Source: Ananas comosus
Taxonomy: Eukaryota; Streptophyta; Magnoliopsida; Poales; Bromeliaceae
Length of the DNA stretch: 64,000 nucleotides
NCBI RefSeq assembly: GCF_001540865.1
Contig: NC_033622.1
Location: 15,752,647-15,816,646, forward strand
Direction of reading: 5' to 3'
A program made the position numbers and the translations under genes. Positions 47,225 to 60,499 of the stretch are shown here, in pieces (within the stretch, counting starts at the first letter, position 1; every line of letters begins with the position of its first letter). The notes below the pieces were generated by a model that ran no database searches, was not told the DNA's origin, and saw only the letters and a list, made by a program, of their open reading frames with translations.

Positions 47225-50201
47225 TTAACTTTGATATCCTATTACCTTAATGAGAAAAGCATACTCGAAAGCAGCATCATCACAGTGGCTAAATCGGCCG
47301 CCCTCGCCAAAATGGCCACCGTGCATGTTAGTTCTAAGAATGACCGACCGTGAACAGGAGGGGCATGTCATCTCCCTCACCTTTGCCACCCATTTAGCAG
47401 CTTCCCACACTCCGACCCTGCATGAATAGAAGGGGAAAGCATTTATGTCATAAGGTTAACATGATATTTAAAACAAAGTAATAAAGTTTTTTGGGGACTA
47501 TTGAATATTTATGCTAAAGTGTTACCATTCCCTACTATTATGTAAAAAAATAGTCTACTGGTGAGATTTCTCAACACTTACTGCCAATATTCCAGCTCAT
47601 TCTATCTATCCTACTGCTGTGCAGTAAGATGCGTCGATCATTTCAGCAATTAAAGAGCTCTGATCGGTCCATAAATGGCCAAAACTAATTCATTCTTTGA
47701 ACAGAATTATAATATTTCTTACATAAAATGGCAACTAGCTACTCTAGAGAAAACAAAGGTACAACTACACAGGAAGAAACAAAAAATATTACATCATCTA
47801 AAGCTTTTTCACCTAATTTTTTTCTTTCCTCTCCTTCCTCTATAATACCTGCCTCTCCTTTTGTATCATTATTCTAGTGCTTGAGCTTTTTACCCCAGAA
47901 TATGCAAGCCTCTTCTACTTTATTTCTCTTCCCGCTGAACAACTTATTTGACATAATTTAGGTCTCTTCTCTTGTTGTTATACATAGACCCCCCCTTGTT
48001 TCCTCTGACATGATTTCGCAGCATTGATTCCAAAAACACAGATCAAGAACCCTGTCTAAGCAGGATACTGACTCCCATTTCATGCACGATGAATGCAGAT
48101 AGTATTGCAAATCATAGAATACAGGGGCCGACAGATATGATGGCCACGTTTTTAACAATATTCACTTCATAATAGGTTGCTTTGGCCATCTTCCACAAGG
48201 CAAGGAAGATTCAAAAGAGAACATACCATCTAAGGGAGCAGACAAAACTACAGAAGAGCTAACCATCCCCCATCCCCTCTCTTCCACCTCCCCACCCCCC
48301 AACAGACAACTCAAAGCTATCTCCTCCCTCCAACTATTAAATTATTTTTAAATTTTAATGTACTAAGGATGGCAGTTCCTACATTACTGGCTGAAACTGG
48401 AGTTTCACTTCCTGAATCTATTGTAATTTAAGTCAATCAGCTGAATAACTCAGGGAAAGACCACATGAAAGAACCTTGAAGATAAAGCCCCATAAAAGAA
48501 ATAAATACTGATATACTACTGTCCAAATCCTTAGACCTAAAAACAGCTGAAACGGATTGAGCTTGTTGATACAATCAGCAATTAGCCAATCCACAGAAAT
48601 ATGATTCAGTAAGCAAGACCATGGAACAGAACTAGAATAACAGTGAACTGGATATACCTCGAGTCATGAAATGATGCTGTAACCAGCATAGAAGGATAAC
48701 ATGCCCTTGGTGATATATTATCGTATGGTGAGTAATCACAAATTGCCTCAAACTCAGATTTGTTTCTAGGGTCACCAAACTCATCATAGTCCAAAACAGT
48801 GAGAGGTAAACTAGGATCCAGCAGTGTGTTGCAAATATCAAGAAATGGAACCTGCTTCAAGAATAAAATGCTAAAGCAAAGGAACCCTCATAATATACAT
48901 GTACCCATTTACAGATTGGCTGTACAAAAAAACAATGAAATATATCATAAGCCAATATCAATAGTCTAGGATGATTTGCATGAACTTATATCGAAGTTAC
49001 CGGAGATCTTTAATTATGGCCCTTAAACATGAAGATCTTAAGCAATGGAGTTCAGATACATAAAACTTTTGCAGCACTACCTTTGGCTTTCTGCTTACAT
49101 TCTTCATTTGCAGCATAGGAAGTACCAAGCTCAAATATACCAAAGGTCAAATATAGCCCATTCCTTTTCGGGCTCAAATATTATGTATCAACAATCAGTC
49201 TTGATCATGTTAGTGTCAGCTAAATTTCATCAGACCAATCAAGTTTATCAGATCAGGATTGGCAAACAAGGAACCATGCATACCAACATCAGAAATTGTG
49301 TGAATCCAATAATAGACCAGGTTCAAGACAATATTAAAGGCAATCCAGTTCCAAGTACAGATAAGACAAAATTTTACCAATCTTAAACTCAAAAACTAAA
49401 TCTCAAATAGATTTCACAAGAGGGATCATATGTTCTGAAGCTGATTATTTGAAATTCACTGATGCAGCTTCTAAATCGACGATCGGCTCCGTTAGACTTG
49501 AACTACACTATTGAAAGTATTTGGAAACTAAATTTCATAATTTTTCGGCATCATTTACCTATCAAACATGTAGTCTAAAAATGAACGGCTGAAAATAAAA
49601 ATCTCATAAAAAATAATAATAAAATATTTGAATTTAAGATCAGAGGTACTGATCATACTCTAAATAGTGAAAAAAAAATTATAAAAAATTCAGCGGATTT
49701 GGATTGTTTTACACCGTTAAATTCACAAACGCATCACATCTACCTTTAAAATTGTCAATTTTGAGACCTTTTGATTACTAGCCAAATGATGTCGAAAAAT
49801 TATGAAATTTAGTTTCCAAATACTTTCAATAGTTTAGATCAAGTCTAAGAGAGCTGATCGTCGATTTGGAAGCTGCATCATTGAAAACAACTTGGTAGCA
49901 CGGAGGTCTCCATGCTGCTGATAGTATACCAGCCTAACTCTATATATATATATATAGAACTAGGCTGGAATACTATAAATAGCACCAAGCCATTGGTGCT
50001 ATTAGTTTTTTAGCCCTTGGATTGAGAAATGTGCGGTTAGGATGATGTGGGCCTCCTAGGGTTGAGTGGGTAATTTGTTGAATAGTATAATCTAATGGGT
50101 AAAAATAATCAAAGGGTTAAATCTAACGGTGAAAAACTCGATAGCACCAAACCCTTAATGCTATCGATAGTATCCCAGCCGGACACTCTCTCTCTCTCTC
50201 A

Positions 50202-50242
<41 letters not shown>

Positions 50243-53200
50243 GGCATATACAACCACATTAATCAGAGCAATATGCTGACGATATCATAAGGATCTAATA
50301 AGGGGGGAAAAAAAAAGAAGATATGTTCAGTAGCAGAACTAGTATCAGCAGAGACAAACGATGTATACCTTTAAAATTGCAGCAGAAAATAAATTATTAT
50401 ACATATTGATAACAGCACCAACAAGAAGACCTCCTGCACTGCAGCCAATGGCACACAGACGATCTTTACGAATAAAGCCCTCTGCAACAAGATACATGCC
50501 ACATGCAGCAAAATCATAGATCGAATTAAGCTTGTTTTCTTTGGTGCCTGCCCGGTGCACTGACACATCCCCTCCTCCACCCCTATTAAGATATATATTT
50601 TATTACTCAAAAAATGATAACATGTGGTAAAATACAAATTATCCTAGAAAAATCATATACCAAGGTATGCTAAAACTTAATAATTAACAAGAGAAAATAT
50701 ACAGCTGAACATCATCTGAATAGCTACCTGCTGAAAGGAATACAGAGAAGGCACAAGCATTGATCAACAAAAGAGACTGAAAGTAACTAATACTAAAGGG
50801 ACTGAAGAGTATAGGGCAACAAAATGGGCCTTAGCAAGTACAATGGTGAACCAGTAATGTGGAACCATAGAAGAAAAATACAATCTACATTCTATAATCT
50901 AGCCACGGCATTAGCTAGGTGATACACCAATCAGACCTCAATCAACCAGTTGTAACACCTAATTAGGTACTGATTGGAAGTCATGAATCTATTCAAAAAT
51001 TGGAAGTCAAGAATAAGCAGGGACCCAATGCACACAGATTTGTCAGTCATCATTCATTCAATACCAAATACCAGCAACAACTACACAACTCAAAAGTTTA
51101 AAATTTTAATTACTAATGCTGTATTTGCTCCAAATATTTGTTAGTCAAAAATTCAGATTATAGCCATCGCTTCACTTGCATCGTCGCGGAAAACAGATCG
51201 GCATCTACTATATATACCAAGCACAATTGTAAAATGGTTCATTTTTATGATTAAACCTAAAAGAACATTCTAATTTAGTGCAACATTCTATGATATCCCT
51301 ATAAAAGAAGAATCAGGAATACAATAAATAAGTCAAGGTTGATAAAGCACCTTCATGAATACCAATGAAAACAGCATTAGCGCAAACATATAGTTAACAA
51401 TATTTAAGAAGTAATCTGACCTGACATCTGCATAAGCAAGAACCCAACCTCGAGCAAGTAAGCTTATACGATCAGAACACCAGCTTTTATCTAAAACTTC
51501 TCCATAGGCTCCATACCCATGCAAGATGCCAGGTGATTCTCCATCGCAATATGCTTCCCGAGAGAACAAGATTGTTAAGGGCACTGAAAAGCCATCATGA
51601 GATATAACTTCCCTCCTCTCACAGAAATACGACTCAGAAAGATCTCCCCAACTTTGTGAGTCTTCTATATTGTGCAAGAATTGATAAGATTGACTGCTTA
51701 AACAGTTGGATTGCAAATTTAAACTATGAGAATTCGCATTATTTTGGTCAGTTAAGCCCATGACTTCTTCTTGATGTAGGATAGTAAACACTTGCTGTTC
51801 CATGTCGTAATCAACTGTCAAATCAGGGATCTGGTAGATGAGAAAAGGTTAAAATACATAAGGACATCATGGCTTATATTGGCATAACACCTTGAGCAAA
51901 TTAATTATAAATAATCATACTAACTGACCGGTAATATTAAGACCTACTGCCAAAAACTTACACTCCACTAGTACTTTGCTTTTTTCTCTTTTTTTGTCTT
52001 ATCTTAAGAAGTTTGAGCTTGCAGATCAGTCAATACAAGAAGATTAGTGTAAGTCCATCACTAGGTGGTTTCACTACAAAGAACATGAGGAAAAACAAAA
52101 TCATATTGCTCCACATTTTCCAGCAATATTCTCGCAAGCACATAACATGAGAGACAACAACATTGTGAACAGTCAAACAGATGAAAGGGCAAACCTAATG
52201 AAAATGAAATTTCTCCATGAAAAAACAAACTGAATTAACATCTAAATTGGTTCCTAAGATGAAAGTCAATAGACTATCAAACTCGAATAGACGAAATAGA
52301 GAAATTCTAGATTTTATCACCGTAGGCAGATAGATGAAATAGAGAAAATTCCAGATTTTATCACCGTAGGCGGATAGACGAAATAGAGAAGTAAAAGTTG
52401 TACCACTGGTGATGATACCACAACACGGTACACGGATGACAGGAAATCATTGTTTGAACCTGGAGTAATATTGCACAAGCTGGAGGGTAGAGGAAAAACC
52501 CATGCATTGAAATCCTTAACTTTCCTAGGTCCCTGCAGAGAAAAGATTAGAGGGTTTACAAGTAAACTAAAATACAAATAAAATATATAGGAGAAGGATG
52601 TTTAGAAGGCAATAGAAAATTATCATTCCTAAGATGACTACGGTTGGATTCATAGCTGAATTCAGACAGCTAGGCCCAAAGATCTGGTAACACTAGAACA
52701 ATCTGATTGCAATTTCTCTACTTCTATCGATACAGTCATACAATTTAACCATGTATCAAGACATACGAATGGCTTGCAAAAGCTTCCAAAGGAAAGTCAA
52801 GCATGTAGTCAAGAAAGCAACTGCACAAAAAAGATGTTTACAGGTTATAAGCGGAAGCCTGTGACAGGGATCAGAATACTAAGTTCTTGGTGTTAACAGG
52901 CACCATGTGACATCTGAACTGAAAAATAGTGCAACCGAGGGACTAGAATATACCCTACAACAGATGTCTCTTTAGATTGACCAAGTTACAACACTACGGC
53001 CCGAGTTTGAAAGTATTTCACTCCTACCACATCACATAAAGAGATTCATAGCTAAGCAAATGCCATAGAAAAAGCTAGATAATTTCAGAAGTCCATGGCA
53101 ATCGCTTGCTTGTATATGCAATATTGGACAGATTTACTGATGATCAAAACCTCAATATTATCGACAATCGGCATATCAATGGAGCAGAATAACGGAAGCC

Positions 53201-56200
53201 CCTTTTTTTGAAGAAAAAGTACTAAATTTCCATGAAACATGTCCATATCCTGAAAGGTTGTATCTTGATCGGGAAGAACAACAGCCTGAAAGAAGAGACG
53301 TGAATAACTCTATCAAAAATAAATCTTGCATAGAAATATGAGTAAGCAACATGAATTGTCATTTAAGATTAAAGAAAAGTTGCATAACCAAATGGCAAAT
53401 TGCACACAGTTACATCGTGCATGGTAAAAAATGTTCTTAACATCATGTATCACAAAGTGAATGGTGCTCTTATTTGCTCATCCATATTCAAAATATCTTG
53501 CCAACTTGCTCTTGCCATATTGACGATTAAGCCGATATAAATAATGACATGTAACACTCAGAAAATAAAAGGAGAAAAAAAAAAAATCAAGGATGCATCC
53601 CACCTTCAGCATGTCATCAGTCGTAAGTAATAGTGAGTGCATTTCTCATGAGCCTATTGATGTGATACTGGGAAAGCCTCACTTTAAGACACGAAGCAGT
53701 AGAAGCACAACTTAGAGTGTGAGTAGGAATTCATACATCACCATAATAAAGCCCAAAGGTGCCGATGTTATGACAAATTAGTAGAGATATCTCCTTTAAA
53801 TAAGATCATACAACAAAATGATCAAAAAGAAGAATAAACAACCAAGCAAGCATCATTTCTTTTTAAGAGTCTCAGTTTCCAACTGCAAAATATGAATTGA
53901 TATAATAGGTTGTTTGTGTTTTGCATAGAATAAATTAGAACATAAGAAAACCAGGAAGATCCATTTCCCTAATGAAGAATTCAGGTAAAATCTTAGTTTC
54001 TCTAGATAATCACATCAGTTTTGTAATCATAGTGAGTCTAAGGTCATCACTGTTATGAAGATACTGAAGTGATAAATTATACGTTTAAACTAATGAATTA
54101 AACTGCAAGCATTAATCTCCCACGCCAAGATATTCAAGGACCATAACAAACAAGTATACTTGCATTCTAAAACAGTTGAGCGAACACTAACCTGCCATTT
54201 GTCCAGTAATGACTTTTCAGCCCTACATCTAGCTAGATAATATCCCCCACTAGTTGACACCATGTTCTCTGAAGGAGCGTTAGTAAGTATATAGAAAAAA
54301 CCATAGTGATGTTCCAAAAAATATTGCACTCCAGACATGCGTTTTCGTACTGGCCATAAACCCCCTCTAATATTTGTTGAATTCAGTACATAGACCTGTA
54401 ATGAGAAAACAACAACATCATGAGGTTGCAAGATGTTATATATATGTAACCAAACGAAATCTCACAATATAAGATCTATCAGGAGGAAAGAGACAAGAAA
54501 GAGTAACCTTCCTCAGATGATGTCCTTGAATTAGAATTAATGGTAATATATTTTGAATCTTTTGTGCTAGTGATATCCACACAGTAGTTCAGATCATGTT
54601 CGGTAAAAATAGGATCATCCGCATTATCTGATCCCAGTATTTTACAGAGTACCCTGCAAAACTGAAAGGAGTAAAAATCCAAGAATGGAATGGCCATATC
54701 CAAGCTATCTATAAAATATTCAACAGCATCTAAGGACAAGGGAAAAGAATTACTTGTAGGGGCGCTGAGTCTCATCACAAATGGTATATAGTAAAGAACC
54801 ACTATCTCCAGCCCATGTTAAGCTAACAACATTCTGGTTTTCTGAACTTGAAATGATGTGTTTAGTTTGGAGGTCTTTCACTTGAAGCGCAAAAACTTCA
54901 CTACCAGAAGTATCCAAAGTATAAGCAAGGAACTTATGGTCAGGAGAAATCCGACAAGTCCCTATGTGAACATAGCCTGTATGAATTTACAACAATTATT
55001 AGAAAAGTCATAGTACATGCGAAAAAGAATTATATGGAGAGAAAATTTGTAATCTTCAATCCACCATCACAATTAGAAGACTAACAAGGGCAAACAAAAA
55101 TTCAATGTGTACCAAAGATGATGTAAAAAAATCAGCATGTAGATAAGTCTGCGAGACGGAGAGCAGTTAACATCATAATGGAAGACTTTAAATGTACGAA
55201 ATCTGATTTGATCAATCTATAACATCAGATAAAAGGTTTAGGCAGACCACTATCAAGTAAAAACATTTCATAAATCTTGGTCGGAACCCATAAGGACCTA
55301 CATCGCATGTAAGAAACTCCAGACTTCCAAACCATACAGCAGAAAGTTAATGTGAAAGTACACCAGAAAAGGCTCAAGTCAAAAGCACAAACCAAATTGT
55401 TCAGCAATTTCATTCCAATCCAACAAAACTTCTTCTTTTGAAAAGCGATGCATGTAACCGAGAAGAGTCTTAACTAGACCATCAGGATGGCTGAACTTCC
55501 TGCATAAAATTGGATACTCCTTCCCCTCCGGAATATACTGGTAATATAGCCTGGCTCCACAAATAAAGGTGCATTTCATATTATAGCAAAATGATTTATG
55601 ATTGTATATGTCAAACTCCTAAAAGTGCCGACAATTAACAAATATCAAAGGCTATCATATTAACAATATCAGAGCACCATGATGGTGTAAAACATGATTC
55701 TTCGAGTTTGTTGACATACTCCAATTTTCTTGCAAGAGTAAATATAGAGGAGATGTAAATTAGAACAGATGAATGCCAGAAAGATATTTTATGCAAGTAA
55801 GAACTAAGATCTTCAATTATGGTACGTGCCCAGAAGAAAAATAATCTCTTTTTTTATGAAGAAAGAAAAATGAGCATTGTTCAAAAGTACTTCTCTTCTT
55901 TTTTTTCTCCTGACGTTCTTACGTGAAGATGAATCACGGAATAATCAAAAGAGAAACCTTATTATCATATGACGAAAGAATGTAATTATCTGATGTACAA
56001 CTAATGCTTTAGTCCTGTAGTTTCAAGAATCTTCTTAAAAGGCATGCAATGTTGCCATGAAGAACATAGAAAGAGGCTTGTAAACAAGCACCATTTATTC
56101 CTACCTACAAATTTTTTCTATACTTTTAAGGAAAGGAAGATGAATTATAGTTGTAGCGGAAAGAGAACGCCTTTTTCTACTGTGGCGACATATTGACATT

Positions 56201-56938
56201 GCCCTTCATATGAGTCTTACTATCAAGATACTAGCAAGCTACATTGTGCTCGATCTTAGAAAGAACCGAAAAGGAATGGCACAAATTGCCGAATGAATAA
56301 ACAATCAAAAGAGTAGCAAATTAATATCGAGTTACCCAAAAAGAACAATGCATATAGTTCTGTACTCGCTTCTGATTCAAACTCTTCTTTCCTTGCAAAC
56401 TTATGCAAGAACTAATGCATTAGGACGCCCAAGATTCGTTTTTTTTTTTTTTTTACAAAAATTTCTAAACTTGGTACTTAGCAGGCGCCTTCATGGTTTC
56501 CAGAGCCAAAAGAGGAAGAATTGAAAATAAAATAGAAGGATTTGGATTAGGGTTCGATCGATACCAAGGGCCCCATCGCTCGGGTGGAGTGGCGACCGTG
56601 GCGGGGACCCGAGCCCTCATCTCGGCGGCAAGCTGCCTCCGGAGTCCGCAGGCCTCGGCCATGAAGGCGTCCGCGTAGGCGTTCTCGCGGTCGAGGTGGT
56701 CGCGGAGATCGGGGTCGTCGGTGTTGCGCATCCAGTGGTAGGGATCGTCCCACGTCCTCCCATGGGTGGCGACGGTGAAAGGGATCTTCTTGGGAGTCGG
56801 CGGTGATCTCAGGGAAGGAGACAAAAGTGCCCTCGCCTTATTACACGAAGAAGAAGAGTAGGTGGAGGAGGAGGAGAGGAGGACGAGAGGAGAGAGCGTT
56901 CGCAGACTGGGGGAGACTAGGGTTTTGGTCCTAAGCAT
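47225..56938 (-). CDS. Prolyl oligopeptidase family S9A serine peptidase (oligopeptidase B/protease 2-like), 11 exons
   Basis: Minus-strand exons 56938-56565, 55550-55393, 54976-54754, 54653-54508, 54395-54192, 53285-53151, 52532-52404, 51830-51421, 50582-50369, 48851-48658 and 47417-47225; about 792 residues. The first 45 residues are Ser/Leu/Arg-rich, suggesting an organelle transit peptide. An S9A beta-propeller (GRTWDDPYHWM.., YYQYIPEGKEYPI.., YVHIGTCRISPD..) precedes the alpha/beta-hydrolase domain. Catalytic residues: Ser in IGCSAGGLLVGA (about 641), Asp in TASFHDSRVGVWE, His in NMHGGHFGEGG. The family cleaves short peptides after basic residues or proline. Exon 4 to 5 is out of phase by one base (the donor AAG|GTTACT leaves one extra G), so the frame as written is broken there. 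The last exon is read through to the stop at 47225; an intron starting at 47245 (GTAATAGG) is possible. MITEs sit in intron 9. Confidence 0.9.
49460..49940. mobile_element. MITE against (TA)n, subfamily A, in S9A intron 9
   Basis: Shares AAATCGACGATCGGCTCCGT and its inverted partner with the 21-24 kb copies. The left terminus is missing by about 50 bp; the right end ...CAGCCTAACTC abuts (TA)n. Confidence 0.75.
49955..50188. mobile_element. MITE against (TA)n, subfamily B copy 3, in S9A intron 9
   Basis: Ends GGCTGGAATACTATAAATAG and CTATCGATAGTATCCCAGCC; the interior has AGGGTTGAGTGGGTAATTTG. Flanked by (TA)n at left and (CT)n(TA)n at right, directly beside the subfamily A element. Confidence 0.8.
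52270..52395. repeat. 45-bp tandem repeat in S9A intron 7
   Basis: Two and a half units containing GAAATAGAGAAA and ATTTTATCACCGTAGGC, about 10-110 bp past the donor of exon 7. Confidence 0.8.
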
Positions 56939-57063
56939 GGCGATGGCGCTGTTGAAGAAGAAGAAAAAGTTGAAGAAGAGAGAAAAGAGGCAGGGCCACG
57001 GGCCGGGCCCGGGAGAGGTACAAGGAGGGTTTTAGAACTTTATAGGAGGTTACGAGAAGAAAA
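56939..57063 (-). promoter_or_regulatory. Leader/proximal promoter of the S9A gene
   Basis: Purine-rich leader (GAAGAAGAAG) then GGGCCGGGCCCGGG-type GC sequence. It directly abuts a plus-strand snRNA-type promoter. Confidence 0.4.
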
Positions 57064-57114
57064 GTCCCACATCGGAAAAGGAAATGAATAGCAAAGGGCG
57101 GACGTTGTATAAAA
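57064..57114 (+). promoter_or_regulatory. snRNA-type promoter: USE plus TATA box
   Basis: GTCCCACATCG at 57064-57074 is a perfect match to the plant upstream sequence element RTCCCACATCG. TATAAAA follows at 57108-57114, 33 bp after it. In plant snRNA genes that spacing marks RNA polymerase II units (about 10 bp less marks polymerase III). It faces away from the S9A gene. Confidence 0.6.
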
Positions 57115-57139
57115 GGAGAGGAGGGTGCTTAATTCGAAA

Positions 57140-57280
57140 TTTAAAAGGGTCGGTTGGCTATGTATGCCACTCCCATCCTTTGATGATGGGTGCTGTATGG
57201 CTATCAAGACATATGGCCGACATAATTTGTGGGCATCCCTAGGGTTGGCTCGCTCGGCCGACCCTCCAAAACCGCATCGT
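57140..57280 (+). ncRNA. Candidate structured small RNA downstream of the USE/TATA pair
   Basis: Starts about 30 bp after the TATA box. GGGTCGG (57147) can pair with CCGACCC (57258-57264), and CCCATC-CTTTGAT-GATGGG (57172-57190) forms a hairpin; this enclosed 118-nt region is GC-richer than its surroundings. It does not look like U1, U2, U3, U4, U5 or U6. A weak 3'-box-like CATCGTAAATAA follows. Product not recognised and may be absent. Confidence 0.35.
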
Positions 57281-57479
57281 AAATAAATTTTGTTACAACT
57301 ACTTTTGTTGATTTTCTTGCAAAATATTTTTAAATTTTATTCAATTTTCTCATAAAATAAACTTTTTATCGATAAGTTAAATTTTAATACGGAAAAAAAT
57401 TGTATATATATATATTGTATTAAAAGTCGGACTCTTGATTATAAAGGAAAGAAAGCATGGAAAAGAGGAAAAATTTAAA

Positions 57480-57805
57480 TACCACTCTTGTAATTTTATA
57501 TTTTCTCATTTAAATATTATGTGTTATAAAGTATATCAATTTAATATCCTGTAATTTTATTTTTATTTTTTTATTATTTATTTTAGTAATTTTTTTTATT
57601 AAATTAATGATAAAGTTAAAACTAAAGAGTATTAAAGTAAATATTTTATAAATCTAGATGGAATATCTTAAGCTTTTTTATATAATTTAACACGAAAAGA
57701 TAAAAATGAAATCACAGGTACTAACTTGATACATTTAAAGCCGTAGGATACTAAAATGAGAAAGAACGAAACTACATAGGATATTTAAAGTTTATTCTAT
57801 TTTAA
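57480..57805. mobile_element. Decayed foldback element
   Basis: Shares ACTAACTTGATACA, GTAGGATACTAAAATGA and AAACTACATAGGAT with 18309-18698, with the left arm strongly eroded. Confidence 0.5.
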
Positions 57806-58726
57806 AATATGCTTAAATGAAAACTATATTAAGGAGAACCTTAATTGGGCCATATAGGGCCGGGCCTGGTTCTGGGCCATGATATGCACGCCCATCCAAG
57901 CCCAACCAATCCCAAGATAGACACAGCAGTTTCTCATATTCACACCCAATCTAAATCGATCAAGCGGGGCCAGATCGAGTCGGCTGGGCCGGACTGGGCC
58001 AACAAAAGAAATCGAGAGCCTGGGTGTGGCATCACGAGTCATGTCTACCAGTACCACTAGTGTGATTAGGCTCGTCTATACATACGCCCTTCGTTCCATC
58101 TCATACATGTAATAATTTAACCATTACACTCAGAAAACAAACTGTATTATCGTCGGTGTTTGAGTCCATAGTCTCTCATAAGATATGAGAGGAATTCATG
58201 GTATTTGGCTAAACTCTTACTAGTTTTATTATCTATATATATATATAGGAGTTGTGCATTATCATTATTGTTGACTAGCTGTTTTCTGGATCAGTCCATA
58301 GAGACATAATTGCGGGCTCCCCCGTGCCGTTAACATGGGGAAAAATGGCTGTCCCGCGACGACGACGACGACTAATTAACGCAAGATAAACAAGAAGCAA
58401 CCAATGATCGCGACCTTGATTTCGACTCGACTCAGATCTTTTTATTTTTCCAATCTAGATTGATCGACCGGCTAAACAGTTGTAGCATCAGCTGAATCGG
58501 TCTTACGAGTTCGTACCGAAAACCGCTGCACTATAAGTCTATACTCATGACTACATACGGGTCGCGGAGAAAGATTAAAAAAAAAAAAAAAAAAAAAAAC
58601 TCTCTCCTTACATTTGCTACCTTTGCCTTTACAGGCATACTTAAGAATTTTTACAGCTGGGACCCTAATTCNAAAAAAAAAAAAAAGAAGAGACAGAACA
58701 TGCCAAGCCATTTTCTTGTGTCACTT
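57806..58726. other. Intergenic with N 58672
   Basis: GGGCC-rich words around 57850-58010 and a short (TA)n near 58232. Poly-A runs at 58577 and 58673 flank the N, typical of a low-complexity contig join. No gene. Confidence 0.45.
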
Positions 58727-59020
58727 TCATGAACCATGGGTGGTTTGGCAGTAGATGTTTTGGAAGGCCCTCTTCACTGTTAAGAAAATGACTCTGAAGG
58801 CTTCTTGTTCAGCTGCAGTTATGGAAGGGTTGTTGAGGAATGAACTGAGCACAGGGTTCTGAAAAATGACAGGGGAGGGGAGGGGGAACATCTTGTTATG
58901 GGGATCCCAGGCCAAAGAAAGCAATAGCTTTGGGGCCTTGTTGTGTTTGCAGGAGGGTTCTGGGCACCATGTGCTGGGCTTCAGTTCCAAAAGCACTTCC
59001 AGAATCTAACCATGTGGGGC
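58727..59020 (-). other. Possible orphan 3' exon, unrecognised
   Basis: A minus-strand frame after a GGTTAG acceptor reads ILEVLLELKPSTWCPEPSC and ends VKRAFQNIYCQTTHGS before TGA. Composition is protein-like but there is no ATG in frame, no convincing upstream exon and no family match I know. It may be a gene fragment or chance ORF. Confidence 0.2.
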
Positions 59021-59886
59021 TTTTCCCATTCTCCCCTCACTATTCTACATTCTCTGCCTGTGACTTTGGAGGTATAACATCCCTTAATTCAAGGGATTAT
59101 GTCTTGGTTATACTGTGCATGACTGGTGGAGTGGTCTCCTCTGTGGAGATTCACCAACTCACTCCTTTCTACATTTATTTTAATCTTGTAGTTGTTGCAT
59201 AAAGTATTATTTTAATCTATACTAGTCCAGTTATGTTGCTTAAGCTAGTGCCATGCTGGTTCTCTCTGCATGTGCATGTGATGTGGTTTCAGAACATCTT
59301 TAATTTTTACAATTAGTTTCTTTACTACAGTTCTTTCACCGAATTGAACTGCAACATATACGTAATGCCGTAGCGATTATGTCGACGCAGTCGTTTGAGA
59401 AACTTAACAATGAACAGTTATAAGTAATCTCTGTAAGCTGTAGTTATATACTTCGAATGTTTTGTGTGATCTTAAACACTATGATTGGGGATTATACTTG
59501 GTGGACACAGGACACAATGCATGTGGGAGGGGCATGGATGCAATTTTAGTGCGAAATCCAGCATGGGGCCCACCAGCCCAATTGCCCAATTAATGCCAAA
59601 AGTGCCTGCCTCTCTAGCCTTACCTGTCACTGAAAATACTCTGGCCGCATACCATAGCCAAAATTATCTGGCACAATGCCCATCTCCTACCCTGATATTG
59701 TAATGGTTAATTTTTTGAAAAACATATTGCTAATAATTCAGTGTCTTTAAATAACGGCGCAATTTTATAAGAACCGCAATTTGAATTCAGATCGAGTCTA
59801 TGTCATACTGATCAATTTTACACAAGAGAGAGGCTTGTGCGCATTTTGTAAGATTATATTCAAATCGTGCTTAGAAGTACCGTCCC

Positions 59887-59949
<63 letters not shown>

Positions 59950-60495
59950 ACACATGGGGCATTAAATTAAAGATCCTATTTCCACTTGTAATTTTCGCTC
60001 ATTAATTCTATTAGAAAGAGAATTAACAAGTAAGCCATTATTATATATGAATTGATGACTAATTTTCACATTCGATGTATGGTTCAAATTGTGAGAGCTG
60101 TGGCTACCATTAATCGGACTAGAGATATGTAGTTATGGAGGATAGCGACGTCCACCAACAATAGCAGCTCAACAGGGATGGGATAGTGAGAGAATTGAAA
60201 GGAACGATGTGCAATCACCAACACATCATACATATAACACAAACATACATATGTGTGTATACATATTGCATACTAAACAACAACTTCACTCGTCTCTTCG
60301 CTGTTATTCGGAATGCCGACTAAAATATCGGGATTCGATATCTGTTTGTGCGTTTTGTAAAGCTCGTATCTCTACTATATCGGATAATAGATTAGGTATA
60401 GGTTCGTACGTACAAGATACGAGATCAAAAGAAAAGAAAAAAAAAAAAACTACTTTACATAGTAGAGTTGCACGGTTTGAGAGAACGATAGCAAA
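59021..60495. other. Intergenic with a long (TA)n tract
   Basis: (TA)n of about 28 units at 59890-59946. Otherwise no supportable gene; the 59485-59703 ORF is unremarkable. Confidence 0.5.
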
Positions 60496-60499
60496 CTAC

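Noticed and set aside
57100..57130. GTTGTATAAAAGGAGAGGAGG resembles the 5' end of U6atac snRNA
   Set aside because: Similarity stops after about 20 nt, the downstream U6atac body is missing, and the match overlaps the TATA box.
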